Assembly: GCA_000697475.1 (NCBI GenBank)
Contig: JNEU01001078.1
Span: 1-53,191, forward strand
Reading direction: 5' to 3'
DNA: 53,191 nt
Source of the DNA: Lichtheimia corymbifera B2541
Lineage: Eukaryota; Mucoromycota; Mucoromycetes; Mucorales; Lichtheimiaceae
Part shown: in pieces, positions 43,199 through 53,191 of the stretch
Layout: the number at the start of each line of letters is the position of its first letter
Numbering within the stretch: position 1 is the first letter of the stretch
The notes under the pieces: generated by a model
Seen by the model: only the letters and a program-made list of their open reading frames with translations
Told to the model about the DNA's origin: nothing
The model's database searches: none
Program-made: the position numbers and the translations under genes

Positions 43199-45084
43199 TT
43201 ACATATATCCCATGCTGGAGGATGTAGGATGATGCGTGTAATGATGATGATGTCGTTGAGGACCACCAGCAGAAACGGGATTTGTTGCTGTTGTAGTGGA
43301 TGGCATACAGGTAGTAGCAGTGGAATGATGATGTCCAAGGCCGTTTGCTGAAGCATTGGTACTGCTATAACTTGGCGTATACTTGCGAATGATTTTCCTC
43401 AATGCATGTGGCAATGTCTTCCAAGAAAACACCTTGACGTCCTTTTCGATATTACGAGGTTTGGGATGTGGAAAGCCCATGATCAACTTGAAGAATTCGG
43501 CACAATCGGGTTTGCATTTAGATACGGTCAAGGGCCGAAAGCCTTCGAGGTTACGGCGAATACGATTCTTTTCTTCCACAGTGAATTGCACACCAATGAG
43601 TCCTTCCAATAAATAAATACAATCGACGGATGTGATAAAGTAATCATTTCGATCACGCCAATAAATGCAGGATACCACCAAGGATGTATTGTTTCCACTA
43701 CCACCACTACCATTCTGAAAAGAGGGATGATGATGATGTGGTGGTGGTGCTGGATAACCTGTATTTTGTCCAAGGCCTTGATGATGTTGTTGCTGTCCTG
43801 CAGCAGCAGCAGCAGCAGCCACTGCAGCCGCTGCAGCCGCTGCTGCCATATTTTCTCGCATCCGTTGTTGATGATGTTCTTGTTGATCCATTGGCTTAAA
43901 AGAGCATGCAATTTGTGTATGACCATCTGGTGTTTCCCCATCAGCACGTCGTGTAAATTGAACCAATCGACGACCTGCTGCCCACTCTTGAGGTGTCCAA
44001 TTGGTTGTCATTTCATTCAATTCACCACAGATACGCAAATGGGCTTTGTTCAATACACCAGCAATGGATTGTGTCGTGTAGTAGTAATGATGACTGGTTG
44101 TAGAGGATGACGACGATGAGGAGGATGGCGTGGCAGGTGGAATACCTTGTTGATGTACTGACATTGCATTGGGGTGATATTGCTGTTGCATAGCATGATA
44201 GGCGTTGTTATTCGTACCATGAGCACCAGCATTCGTCACCGAGGATGCTGGTGTATGTGGTGGCGTAGGCATTTCTTGGGAGTAAGGCGCAAGTAGCTGC
44301 AGCAATTGATAATTGTCTGTGTACATGTTAGCATTGCATATAAATGATCAAGGCTGCCATGACGCATTACATACCAGCAAATCCCGATGTGTTGTTGGCT
44401 GCTGTAGCACTCGTGGTACTTGTGGTAGGGCTCGAGTCCTTGAGAAGATACGTAAATGTACCAAAGGCCCATTGTTGTGGCTGTTGATTATTGTCATTAT
44501 CGTCATAAATGGCAATTGACAACGGCACTTGTCCTGCATCTAATTGCTGCATGGATGCAGAGGGTGGAGGCACACGTGCACACAAAGTGATCCATAAGCG
44601 AGGTTCGCCATCGTTCCCCTCTAATGAAGAAGGTACCCATTGTTGTTGCTGCGTTGTCTCAACCGTAGTCATTCCAAACATCAATTTCATGGTAGGTGGT
44701 ACACGTGTCATTTTTTGCTCGAGTGTCACTGATAACATGTCATCGGATGAGCCTTGCTGTGGATGCCATTGAATGACACGACGGGCTGGTGGTGCCATAA
44801 GCATGTCATCTGCAAAGTAGTCCTCTATGATCGAGTAATTCATGTGTGAGTGGATGGTTGTACTTCGTCATAATGCAGTCAAATTTACCAAATGCAAGCG
44901 TGTTGGTGCTATTCGAATTGATATTACTGTCATCGGCTGTACCGGTGGTGGTGTCATGATGATGGCTTTCGAGAGGATCGGGTTCCTTGAAAGTAATGGG
45001 ACCATCGTTACCGCCACCACCAACACCGGCTTCTTCTTGATTCAATCCGCTGATACCTAGTTCAAATAGATTGAAACACGCCAT
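43199..45084 (-). CDS. Medusa/Ren1/Acr1-type developmental regulator (DUF7082)
   Basis: Nuclear regulator family controlling conidiation and morphogenesis in ascomycetes (MedA, Ren1, Acr1). Three exons. The diagnostic block reads AHLRICGELNEMTTNWTPQE, WAAGRRLVQFTRRADGETPD, IYWRDRNDYFITSVDCIYLL, EEKNRIRRNLEGFRPLTVSK, EFFKLIMGFPHPKPRNIEKD and VKVFSWKTLPHALRKIIRKY, close to the family consensus. Unlike the ascomycete form, the block is split by an insert of about 75 residues (43683-43900) made of Ala and Gln/His/Pro runs. The N-terminal region (NYSIIEDYFADDMLMAPPAR, MTRVPPTMKLMFGMTTVE) looks conserved too. Ends with a His/Ser-rich tail. No known DNA-binding motif. Confidence 0.85.
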
Positions 45085-45723
45085 TGTCTCAAAGATTGGG
45101 AGAAAAGAGACAAAAAGAGAGACAATAATTGAAACCTGTCATTTTCAAATCAAAAACATATGCTCATTGTTTTTACGCGCCACGATGTGGAATCAACAAA
45201 TAAAACTACTTTTTTTCATATAGGGAAATTGCCCTTTGCGGTGCCTTTTTGTTTGTTCATGCATGAATGGGTAGCATGATTGGCTGGAGTGGGTAGGATG
45301 CGGGGAAAAAACATGCTATGATCTCGATAGATATAGTGGTAGTTACGCCACCCAGGTTGTCATGTCGGTGAATAAGATCAAGTTAAAAAGCTACGCGGGG
45401 GGTTCCTTATTGAATACAACAATTGCATACGCACGTGGACAAGGAGACAGTCATATTATGCTTAGATCAAAAACGTTACTTAGAATACAGCCTTGTTTTT
45501 ATTCTACCTACTAGAATGAAGCAGAAAAGTAAAAGATGGTGTGTGTGTGTGTGTGTGTGTATGGGGAAAAGAAAAAAGTAAAGTGCGTGCGTGAGTGTGT
45601 GAGTGTGTTTGTGCGTAAGAGAGAAAGGAAAGGGGGACAAGGAAACAAAAAGAAAGAAAGAAACGATCGTGCAAGAAAGGAAGAAGGAAAAACGAGTGAT
45701 TGCAAAAGAAAAAAAGGAAAGCA
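45085..45723. other. Intergenic region with a GT microsatellite
   Basis: Upstream of the Medusa-like gene and downstream of the HSF-type gene on the same strand. (GT)n at 45539-45560 is followed by a purine-rich tract to about 45720. No gene. Confidence 0.5.
45539..45560. repeat. (GT)n microsatellite
   Basis: Eleven GT units, probably in the 3' untranslated region of the HSF-type gene. Confidence 0.9.
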
Positions 45724-48135
45724 TTACATGGGACGATGTTGTTGTAATTGATGATGATGAGAATGATGCGGATGTTGTTGTTGTTGTTGTTGTGCTTGTT
45801 CTGGATGCGGATGGTGATGGTGATGGTGGTGGTGATGAGGATGATGATGGGTAGCAGCAGTAGGTGGATATTTAGCAGCAGCAACGGCACCAGCAGCAGC
45901 AGCAGCAAGGCCAAAAGTTGTCATATCCCCATGAGTAGGTGTTGTTGTTGTTGCATGTTCTTGAGTAGGCGGAGCAGGAGCACCATTATTATTTGCAGCG
46001 GCAGCAGCTACAGCGGCAGCAGCAGCAATCGTAGCAGCATTAGAACGATCAGGTGTAGCTGACGATGGCGATGAGAATTGCTCAGCGTGATAGACCCAAT
46101 CATCCGAAGGCGGTAAAAGCATATTGTCGTAAGGTGTCGTCATTTCTGGTTTTATCCGTACGCCTGGATGAGGAAATAATTGGGTATACAGATCCGTGGT
46201 ATTGCCATTGGGTGAAGAGGAATGGTTGGTAAAGGTATTACTCGCATCCGCTGTAGACGATGTTCCATGATGATGATGATGTTCTCCTCCTCCATTATTA
46301 TTATTATTGCCGTTGCCATGACCCAAATAGCTCATATCAGTCGATCGCTGTCGCTCTTGTAATTGCTGATTTCGTACAAGCTCGGTCTCTAATACTTGGA
46401 TACGTCGTCCTTGGATCTCAATGATCTCATATGCGTGCTTAATCTGTGCTGCCAATTGATGGTATCCTCGAGTAATCTTGATAATCTGACTTTGCATATC
46501 TCGTTCACGACGTGTCATATCATTGGTTGTGGGGATAATACAGGTGGGTGGGGTACCTGCCATCACCGTAGCCGTTGTCGTTGCTGTTGGTGACTGATCC
46601 TGCAATTGTGAGGGTGGAGCACCCGTTGATCCACCACCACCACCCATAACAACACCATTGCTGTTTGTCGTTGTTGTTGTAGTAGTAGTCGTAGGAGTCG
46701 TATGATGGGTTATTGATGGTGCTGGAGGTACTGGATGTGGTGGTTGTTGTGGTTGTGGTGGATGTGCAACCGTGGCTTGTTGTTGTTGCTGTGATGGTTG
46801 TTGTTGTTGTTGTTGTTGTGGGGTTGCTGTATGTTGTTGACCACCCATGACGGATGAAGATGATGACGAGCTTGCTTGAGTAGTAGTCATGTTTCCACCC
46901 ATGTCTTCCATAGGATTGTTGCTGTTGTTATCTTGTTGTGCTTGAGAGATAGCAGCAGAAGAAACGGAGGATGATCTGCAACGATATTTATCATTCATCA
47001 TTTCAGTATCCGAATCGTCGCCCACATTGACAATGGTTTCTGGATCTTCTTCAACTTTGACACGTTTCCGACGAGGATAACGGGCTGCCTTGCGACGAAT
47101 CAGGTGAAAGAGATCACGTCTGCCAGGGCGAAAATAAGGATGATACCAACGACAAGATTCTTTATCCCGAGTATCTTTGGTCTTGCGAGCGTCCGTATCC
47201 CGTTGAAACCCATAAATCTATTTTCCTTTCACTGTCAGATCTAAAATACAATATACAAAAAGGGGGAAGGTAGGTAGATAGGTAGATAGAGGGGAGACTA
47301 TGAAGGGAGGGATATATATCATGTACTTACGTTGAGTTGACGTACAAAGGAGGCAAACTTGCAATGCTTGAATAATCGAGGAAGTACGACTTCAGTGAAT
47401 TCTATAGGGAGAGTAATAATAATAAGGTTTTGATCCATTGTGAAGATATGGGTTTAAAAGGAGGCGTTGGATACATACTTGGAATACACTCGATAATAAA
47501 CATATCTTTGCCATCGTGTTTGCACCAACGTGCGTACTTTTGTTCGTTGTCAGGGGCTTGAAGGCTCCTATTTTATAATGATGAATACATACATACAATA
47601 TGCCCCATCCATCCATCCATCCATCATTGACTTACTGATATAATTTTGACACAAAACCCGCAATACCGCGTTCGGAATGATTGACCTCCACATTATCAAG
47701 CTCGTGGACATGAAGGGGATTATCGAGCAATAAGGGCGTTTGTCCGTGCCAATAGTCCTGCATCATGGCTGTCGTGGGATGAGGTGTTAAATGTACATGG
47801 CGTGAATATTCAGTGGTGGAGGATGCTGGCTCTTGATGGTGGTGGAATGGGGTTGTGTCAATAGAGGAGGAAGACGCGGTGAGCAAATGGAAATGACGTT
47901 CAGCATCCAAGGAAGAAGTTGACGAGCGTTGTTGTTGTTGTTGTTGAGTGGGAAAAGTGACGTCGTTGGATGGCGGTGATTGTAGAGAAGTAGATGGTGA
48001 TGAGGAAAAGGTGTTCATGGGTCGTAACCGTTGCGAAAAGGTGTTGTTCTCCGCAGTAGTAGTGGTAGTGGAAGGAGAAGCAATAGTGGAAGAAAAGTGC
48101 GGCGATGTGTCCGCGGCATAATCAGGATAATCCAT
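45724..48135 (-). CDS. Heat-shock-factor-type transcription factor
   Basis: Four exons. After a disordered Ser/Thr/Gln lead (from MDYPDYAADTSPHFSSTIAS), the HSF winged-helix domain starts near residue 155: GIAGFVSKLYQSLQAPDNEQ, KYARWCKHDGKDMFIIECIP, FTEVVLPRLFKHCKFASFVR QLN, then IYGFQRDTDARKTKDTRDKE and WYHPYFRPGRRDLFHLIRRK, followed by a basic PRRKRVKVEE nuclear signal. The FVRQLN-x-YGF junction, split by an intron, is the recognition-helix region. A later leucine-type coiled coil (IKITRGYHQLAAQIKHAYEI) probably forms oligomers. The remainder is Gln, Thr, Ala and at the end His runs. No response-regulator domain is seen, so it is not Skn7-like; Hsf1- or Sfl1-like are possible. The start 48135 is the first ATG. 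Confidence 0.9.
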
Positions 48136-49429
48136 TGGACAACAAGCCGGTAATCTTCGGCAATACACAGCTATGTGGGTTGTGTGGGGGGGGGGAAATG
48201 GTCAATAACAAGAAGCGAACACCCCTTGATCTGATGGCCCTTACTTACTACACGGACTTGCTGTTGACGGAAATTAAGCAAGAAGGGAAAAGGGTAATAA
48301 TAATAACAATGTTGACGGTGATGATGATGATAAGATGAATCAGTAGGAGAAATATAGCAAGAGCAAGCAAGAGAAAAAGTGAAAGAGACAGAAAGGGAGA
48401 AAGAGAGAGAGTGAGAGTGAAAAAAAAGAGAAGAGAGAGAGAGGGAGAAAAGAAAGAGAAAAGGGCAACACAAAAGAGAGAGATCTTTCACACACTCATT
48501 CACCCACCCACTTATTCACGTATTCTTGCACACACCCATACACGTGTGGCTTAAAATTCTTCACCTGTTGGGACGAATGGGACAAGGGAAGTCTAGTAGC
48601 ATACCCTAACTTGGGATTAATTCATAAATGGGGTTCCCATCATTATGGATTATCGATCGTCCAAGGTGTGTGTGCACGTCAATGATACCTAATATGCATC
48701 TACAATTGGGCAAAACAAATACTTCTCCATGATGTGTATATGCACAACAGCCCGCATCTCCGCATTTACGCGTGTATATGTATGTGCACATTCTGATGGA
48801 GGAGAGAGACAGAGAGGGAGAAGAATCGAAGGATGAATCGTTTTGTGTGTTCAGGAGTAGAAAGGTACAATGCACCACCACCATCACTGCTGCTGCTGCT
48901 GGGAGAAGCAATCCACATACATAATACATGTCACTCCAATTTCTGGATAAAGGTGGTGTATCATCAGATGAGTTTGTATAATATGCATGCTGATGTCTGT
49001 GATTTTTCCCATCGCTCATCACACAACCACGACGCACACACACACACACTTCTCTCTCTCTCTATGATAATATAGGGTTGCAGATAGGAGAATGTCCGCT
49101 ATATACTTAAACCATGTTGCGATATAATATACACACACACACATGCAGTTCATCTGCAAATGACCCAAAAACTCTACCCTTTCCCCCACCGTCTCCTTGA
49201 TCCTTAGCCGTTCTTATCCCATTATTACTATTGTCGAGATATCCACAACGCTGGTTGCATTAACAATCTGAACATGATGTGCAAGGTGATTTATAGGTTC
49301 CGCTTTCTGTATTTAGCTAAGCTACTTATTCTTGGGCCCGTGCGAGGCAGAGAGGGAAGAGTATATGTGTAAAACGGAACATGTGTTTTCTTGTGTTGCC
49401 GCAATTAAAATTCAATGCGAGTCGTTGTG
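48136..49429. other. Intergenic region, low complexity
   Basis: Promoter side of the HSF-type gene and 3' side of the CAF-1 subunit gene. It has a purine tract (48360-48480), an AC dinucleotide run near 49128-49142 and CT/CA runs near 49035-49065. Open frames here are low-complexity and rejected. Confidence 0.5.
48360..48480. repeat. Polypurine (GA-rich) tract
   Basis: About 120 bases almost wholly A and G on the plus strand, C/T on the strand of the HSF-type gene, ending 225 bases before its ATG. Confidence 0.8.
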
Positions 49430-51545
49430 TCAACCTTGATTTTGTGTTTCATTGGGGAATATTCGACTGGTTGAGGACGAAGGTGAGATAGTCGACGATG
49501 TAAGGGAAGATGAGATGAGCGTCGGGGCAATTCGCCGTTTCTTGGTCTTGTCCGCTTGTGGTGTCACCGTTGCTATGGCTGCGCGCTTTTCCACTCGTGT
49601 GGGTTGAGGAGGTGAGCTGATATCCATCATCACTACGTCTTTTTCGGTTGCATGTTGTTGTTGTTGTTGTTGCTCATATGGAATGTCATTGTCTATGGAT
49701 GTCGTCATTGTGATCGATTCACGAGCTGGTAATTTGCCAATGACCCCGAGTTCCTCCTCATCAAATACGACCGTTGAACAATATCCATCAGCGGACGAAA
49801 ATGCCAACATCCTTCCATCATGCGACCTATTTCCCAAAAGATGCATATGCATGCCTCCGTGTAAATAACAATAACGATCTCATAATGTCGCAGCATTATT
49901 GACTTACCAGCTGACATCGGTGATGGGAGCGAAATGCATGCCAGACACGACACACAATGGCTTGCTTTGTTGGGTATCATAAATATAAATGGCTTCTTGA
50001 CTAGCAACTGCATATAACAATCGATGTGGAAGCGTGAAAAGCTTTGCTTTCTTGGTGGGTCGTAATTGATAGGCGTGGCGAGACCAACGTACCGCAATGG
50101 TAGGCTTGTTGTGATTGCTGGTGTGTGCAATAGGATGCCTAACCGCACAAATTAGATTGTGAATGTGCCTTTTTTTGTCATTATAAGATCCTTACTTGCG
50201 AATTGTATTCCTGGGGTATATGAATGCACAATGCATAACATTGCTATCCCCATCCTCGGCACCAGCTGTCATTACTCCTGCAGGTGTAATCAGGAACGTC
50301 CCATCTGGACTGAAGGATAATCGCCGAAAGAATGTGACAAGATTTTCGTCATGATAGAAACGAGTCGATGTGCTCTCAGCCGTCTTGTTCATCTTGTAAT
50401 GTCGTTTTGCCGCTCCAAAATGCAGTCGTCGCTGTGAGTCCTGTTTGTAATGGTAAACAGCCACGGATCTACAATAAAGTGTCAACAAGGAATACCCAAG
50501 AATAACTCTATTTTCACATGCCATCACACACACACATATCCTCGGTGCCTCCCTCATTGCTCAGCTCGTGTGTGTGTGTATGTGTGTGTATCCCCATCCA
50601 CACCCAATCCAAATTTACCTATCGCTACTTTGTGTTGCAACATATTCTCCGAGAGGATCCCATGCTACTCCTTGGACATAATGCGTGTGGTCTGTAAACA
50701 CGTGGATGGTACTGCCTGTATTCATTCTCCTTTTAGCTCGGGGTTCCTCCCTTTCCACGTATCCAATGATACTTGCGTGCACCAATACTCCATACTCGAG
50801 CTGTATTGTCGATGCTTGCTGTGATAATGTATTCCCCACATGGCGACCATGCTAAGTCGTAAATCTCCTTATTGTGGCCGCTAAAAAGAAGAAAAACTTG
50901 AGCAAAAAAGTCCATGTTCTCGATGTTACTCCATTGACTTACTGGAACATATGCACCACACTCCATGACTCCTTTTCAAATTCAGCATTGTCCCTTTCAA
51001 AGGCTGATTCACCAACAATGGATCGTTTCCAGATAATCACACACGAATCTACCATGAACCACATTGAGCTCCTATCTCGTGTTACGTCCAATGCAAATAC
51101 TATGCTTACCATCTCCTGCAGATGCCAGATATTCGCCTGAAGGAGAAAACCGAACCACGTTGACAGGACCAGAATGTCGCTTGAGTTCTGAGAGAAATTC
51201 AATATGTACAGGAAGACCGGTCTTGTTATTGTCTTTGCTATTGTCAGCACGTCGTTTGATGCTCCACAGCTAGGTGCGTTTTAAGATACACATATTGAGT
51301 CTTGGTTGAAGCGAAAAGAGAAGCCATCATAGTGTCGATTGTCTTACTCGAACAGAGGTGTCTGCACCAGCACTAGCGAACCGAATGCCATCCGATGAAT
51401 AGTCGACCGAGTAAATCGCGAGGCCGTCGTGCCAATTGATCTCAATGGTCTATTTAAAAGTGTTACCCTTAGTAAAATAATACAATGAGAGAGGCTCTGT
51501 GGGTGTGTGCATGGGAAGGAGTTGTGATGTTACCTTGGCTTTCAT
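49430..51545 (-). CDS. CAC2: Chromatin assembly factor 1 p60 subunit (Cac2/CHAF1B-like)
   Basis: WD40 subunit of CAF-1, which deposits H3-H4 behind replication forks. Eight or so exons. MKAK is a four-residue first exon, then [20 protein letters not shown] and [18 protein letters not shown]. Next [20 protein letters not shown] and [28 protein letters not shown], the helix-like [32 protein letters not shown] and [14 protein letters not shown]: the order and the [12 protein letters not shown] insert are diagnostic of Cac2. Later repeats cover 50000-50850. The C-terminal tail has a Gln run, an acidic [10 protein letters not shown] piece, a KKRRIAP nuclear signal and a Ser-rich end, as expected. 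One or two middle junctions (near 50740-50800) I could not fix exactly. Confidence 0.9.
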
Positions 51546-52079
51546 GGCGTGGAATGGGCAATAATACAGAAAAGAGACTGAAACAAAGCGAGTCAACCAA
51601 CGCGTCCCAAAACGCGCCTCGCGTTTCATGATGGCAGGTTTTGTACACAGGGCGCGTCACATTGCAGATCCACTATCCACCTTGCGCACGGACACTTTGA
51701 AGACACCCATCCATCTTGGATAGCTATAATTCCTCTACTGATGGAAAATGACAAGACATATGGATCTTATTGTTATACCTGCTTCCTGAATCATTACTGC
51801 TATGCGATCTGTATGGAAGCTCTGATAATAAACGACATGGCTTTGCAACAACACTACACATGATGGAGTAATAAGCTTACGCATCTACGCAATCACATTA
51901 CACCGTTATAGTAGTAGTCTTCTTCAAAGGATCCTTTGATCCTTAATATCCATAGTAGCAATAAGAGGATATCTCTGTAATAAGCTGCCCTGCACAATGC
52001 TCACGGCAGCGAACACATTAGCTCATTAACATCTGTATACCCTATTTGAACTCCTGTCATCAGTTGATAGCCTTTCCTA
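51546..52079. other. Intergenic region before the right repeat block
   Basis: AT-rich sequence upstream of the CAF-1 subunit gene; nothing recognised. Confidence 0.45.
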
Positions 52080-53191
52080 CATTTATACCCTCCCATTCAA
52101 AATCCTCATATGAAACGTGGGATCTTTATGAAAACAATGTTGATCACCATGGCTGAGAGTACATTGTGTGAAAGTTTCATGTTCGAGGAAGCCAATCTCG
52201 GAGGTCTAGGGCGCTCAGGACGTGACCATTCTCCACTTTTAGCCTCCCATTCCAAATCCTCATAATGAAGCATACGGTTTTTAAATGAATGAAGTTAATC
52301 AGCATATCAAACAAACCTTCATACCAAGTTTCAAGTTCGAGATGGGGAATCCCAAGGTAAGTCATACTAACTGATATTTCATAAATTTGGACGGGTGCGG
52401 GATTTCCGTCCTTCATAGTCAATCATCCATTACACCCTCCCATTCAAAATCTTTGAATGAAGTGTGGGTTCTTTATTAAGACAAAGTTGATCAGCGTGTC
52501 ATAGAGCACATTGTGTGAAAGTTTCAGGTTTCAGATAGGCAATCTCGTGGTCATGGGCCGTTCATTCTACTTATATTCCGGTTCGTTCATCATCCGACGC
52601 CCCCGTTTTATTTCTTACAATGAAGCCTGTGATTTTAATATCAATGGAGTTGATCAGCATGTCGAAGCCCGGCGCCCTGACCAAGTTTCACAATGGAGCT
52701 CGACAACCGCGGGGGTGTCCACTATACACCCTACTTGCGCTCCGTCCGACCAACGTCTCTCCTATATTTGGACCGTCGGATTCATTGGAACATCATAATG
52801 AAGCATTCTGTTTTTAGATGAATGGAATTGATCAGCATGATTCAGAGAACCTTATTACCAAGTTTCAAGCTTGATATGGGGAATCCCAAGATAATACATA
52901 GTAAATGACTTTTCCATAAATCCGGCGCTTTCCCAATTTCCGTCGATCATAGTCAATCCCACATTATGCCCTCCCATCCAAAATTTTCAAATGAAGTGTG
53001 GGTTCTTTATTAATGCAAAGTTGATCAGCATGCCCGAGAGCATATTCTGACCAAGTTTGAGGTCAAGGTGAGCAATCTCAAGATCAAGCAGTAATATATA
53101 GTGTCCACGGATTTGTCTGACAGCGTACCCAACTTCATTTCCAGCTCTTCCACTTTCAGTTTTTCGTCTCTTCCATCCATCCCCAACTGTT
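52080..53191 (-). repeat. Tandem about 180-base repeats, right copy (six units, inverted, runs off the end)
   Basis: Six diverged units share a core near TTGATCAGCATG preceded by GAAG...TTTTTA/TTATTAA words; unit starts lie near 52112, 52265, 52458, 52620, 52799 and 52992. Alternate units are more alike than neighbours: 52458 and 52992 share GTGTGGGTTCTTTATTAA, and 52265 and 52799 share a GTTTTTA(A/G)ATGAATG word, so a trimer of about 534 bases is repeated. The block is the reverse complement of the left copy (3060-3870), and carries the same non-core landmark (GTGTCCACTATACACCCTAC near 52720). Confidence 0.8.

Noticed and set aside
45504..45914. Minus-strand frames of Leu/His/Thr repeats near the GT microsatellite
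   Set aside because: They are translations of dinucleotide and CAC/CAT repeats.
48606..49049. Minus-strand frame of 147 codons
   Set aside because: Low-complexity start from AC repeats, no motif, no neighbour context.
1..53191. CRISPR arrays, rRNA and tRNA genes
   Set aside because: No regularly spaced short repeats with unique spacers, and no cloverleaf or rRNA core words noticed by eye; a tRNA scan would settle the tRNA point.

Overview
This window is nuclear DNA from a filamentous fungus, most likely an early-diverging Mucoromycota (Mucorales) species. Most genes carry several short introns of about 50-80 bases with GTAAGT-like donors and YAG acceptors. The gene set is eukaryotic and fungal: Tom20, Cse1, Gpi1, PIG-Y, a G-protein gamma subunit, a Medusa-type regulator, an HSF-type factor and an App1-type phosphatase. 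I see no bacterial or viral genes, no CRISPR array and no tRNA or rRNA gene that I could support by eye. Lineage is inferred from gene style only.

Layout. 1-1.63 kb is a large imperfect palindrome made of smaller palindromes. 3.06-3.87 kb is a diverged tandem repeat that reappears, inverted and longer, at 52.08-53.19 kb, so repeats of one family bracket the window. Between them lie about 22 well-supported genes and a few weak ones. 5.0-13 kb: zinc alcohol dehydrogenase, branched-chain aminotransferase, short-chain dehydrogenase, coiled-coil protein, a likely small two-exon gene and an MFS drug:H+ antiporter-type transporter. 13.1-13.9 kb: a probable decayed or mis-framed gene. 15.4-19.3 kb: App1-like HAD phosphatase and a GIY-YIG (T5orf172/DUF1766) protein. 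19.8-25.4 kb: Gpi1/PIG-Q and mitochondrial proline dehydrogenase. 26.8-31.2 kb: Tom20, a NIPA-type Mg2+ transporter, an unknown 159-residue protein and a PIG-Y-like protein. 32.6-35.9 kb: a membrane J-protein, a His/Pro-rich probable surface protein and a Mid2-like single-pass sensor-type protein. 38.4-51.5 kb: G gamma, Cse1, Medusa-like regulator, HSF-type factor and the p60/Cac2 subunit of CAF-1. Gene-poor stretches lie at 3.9-5.0, 13.9-15.4, 25.4-26.8, 31.2-32.6, 35.9-38.4 and 48.1-49.4 kb.

How the genes relate. Most are housekeeping genes without operon logic. The clearest functional link is between Gpi1 (19.8 kb) and PIG-Y (30.8 kb), two subunits of the enzyme that starts GPI-anchor synthesis; both seem to use a rare GC-AG intron. 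Nearby surface-type proteins (33.3 and 34.4 kb) and signalling or transcription genes (38-48 kb) suggest a cell-surface and development flavour, but this may be chance. The least explained content is the repeat DNA at both ends. I found no convincing new multi-gene system.
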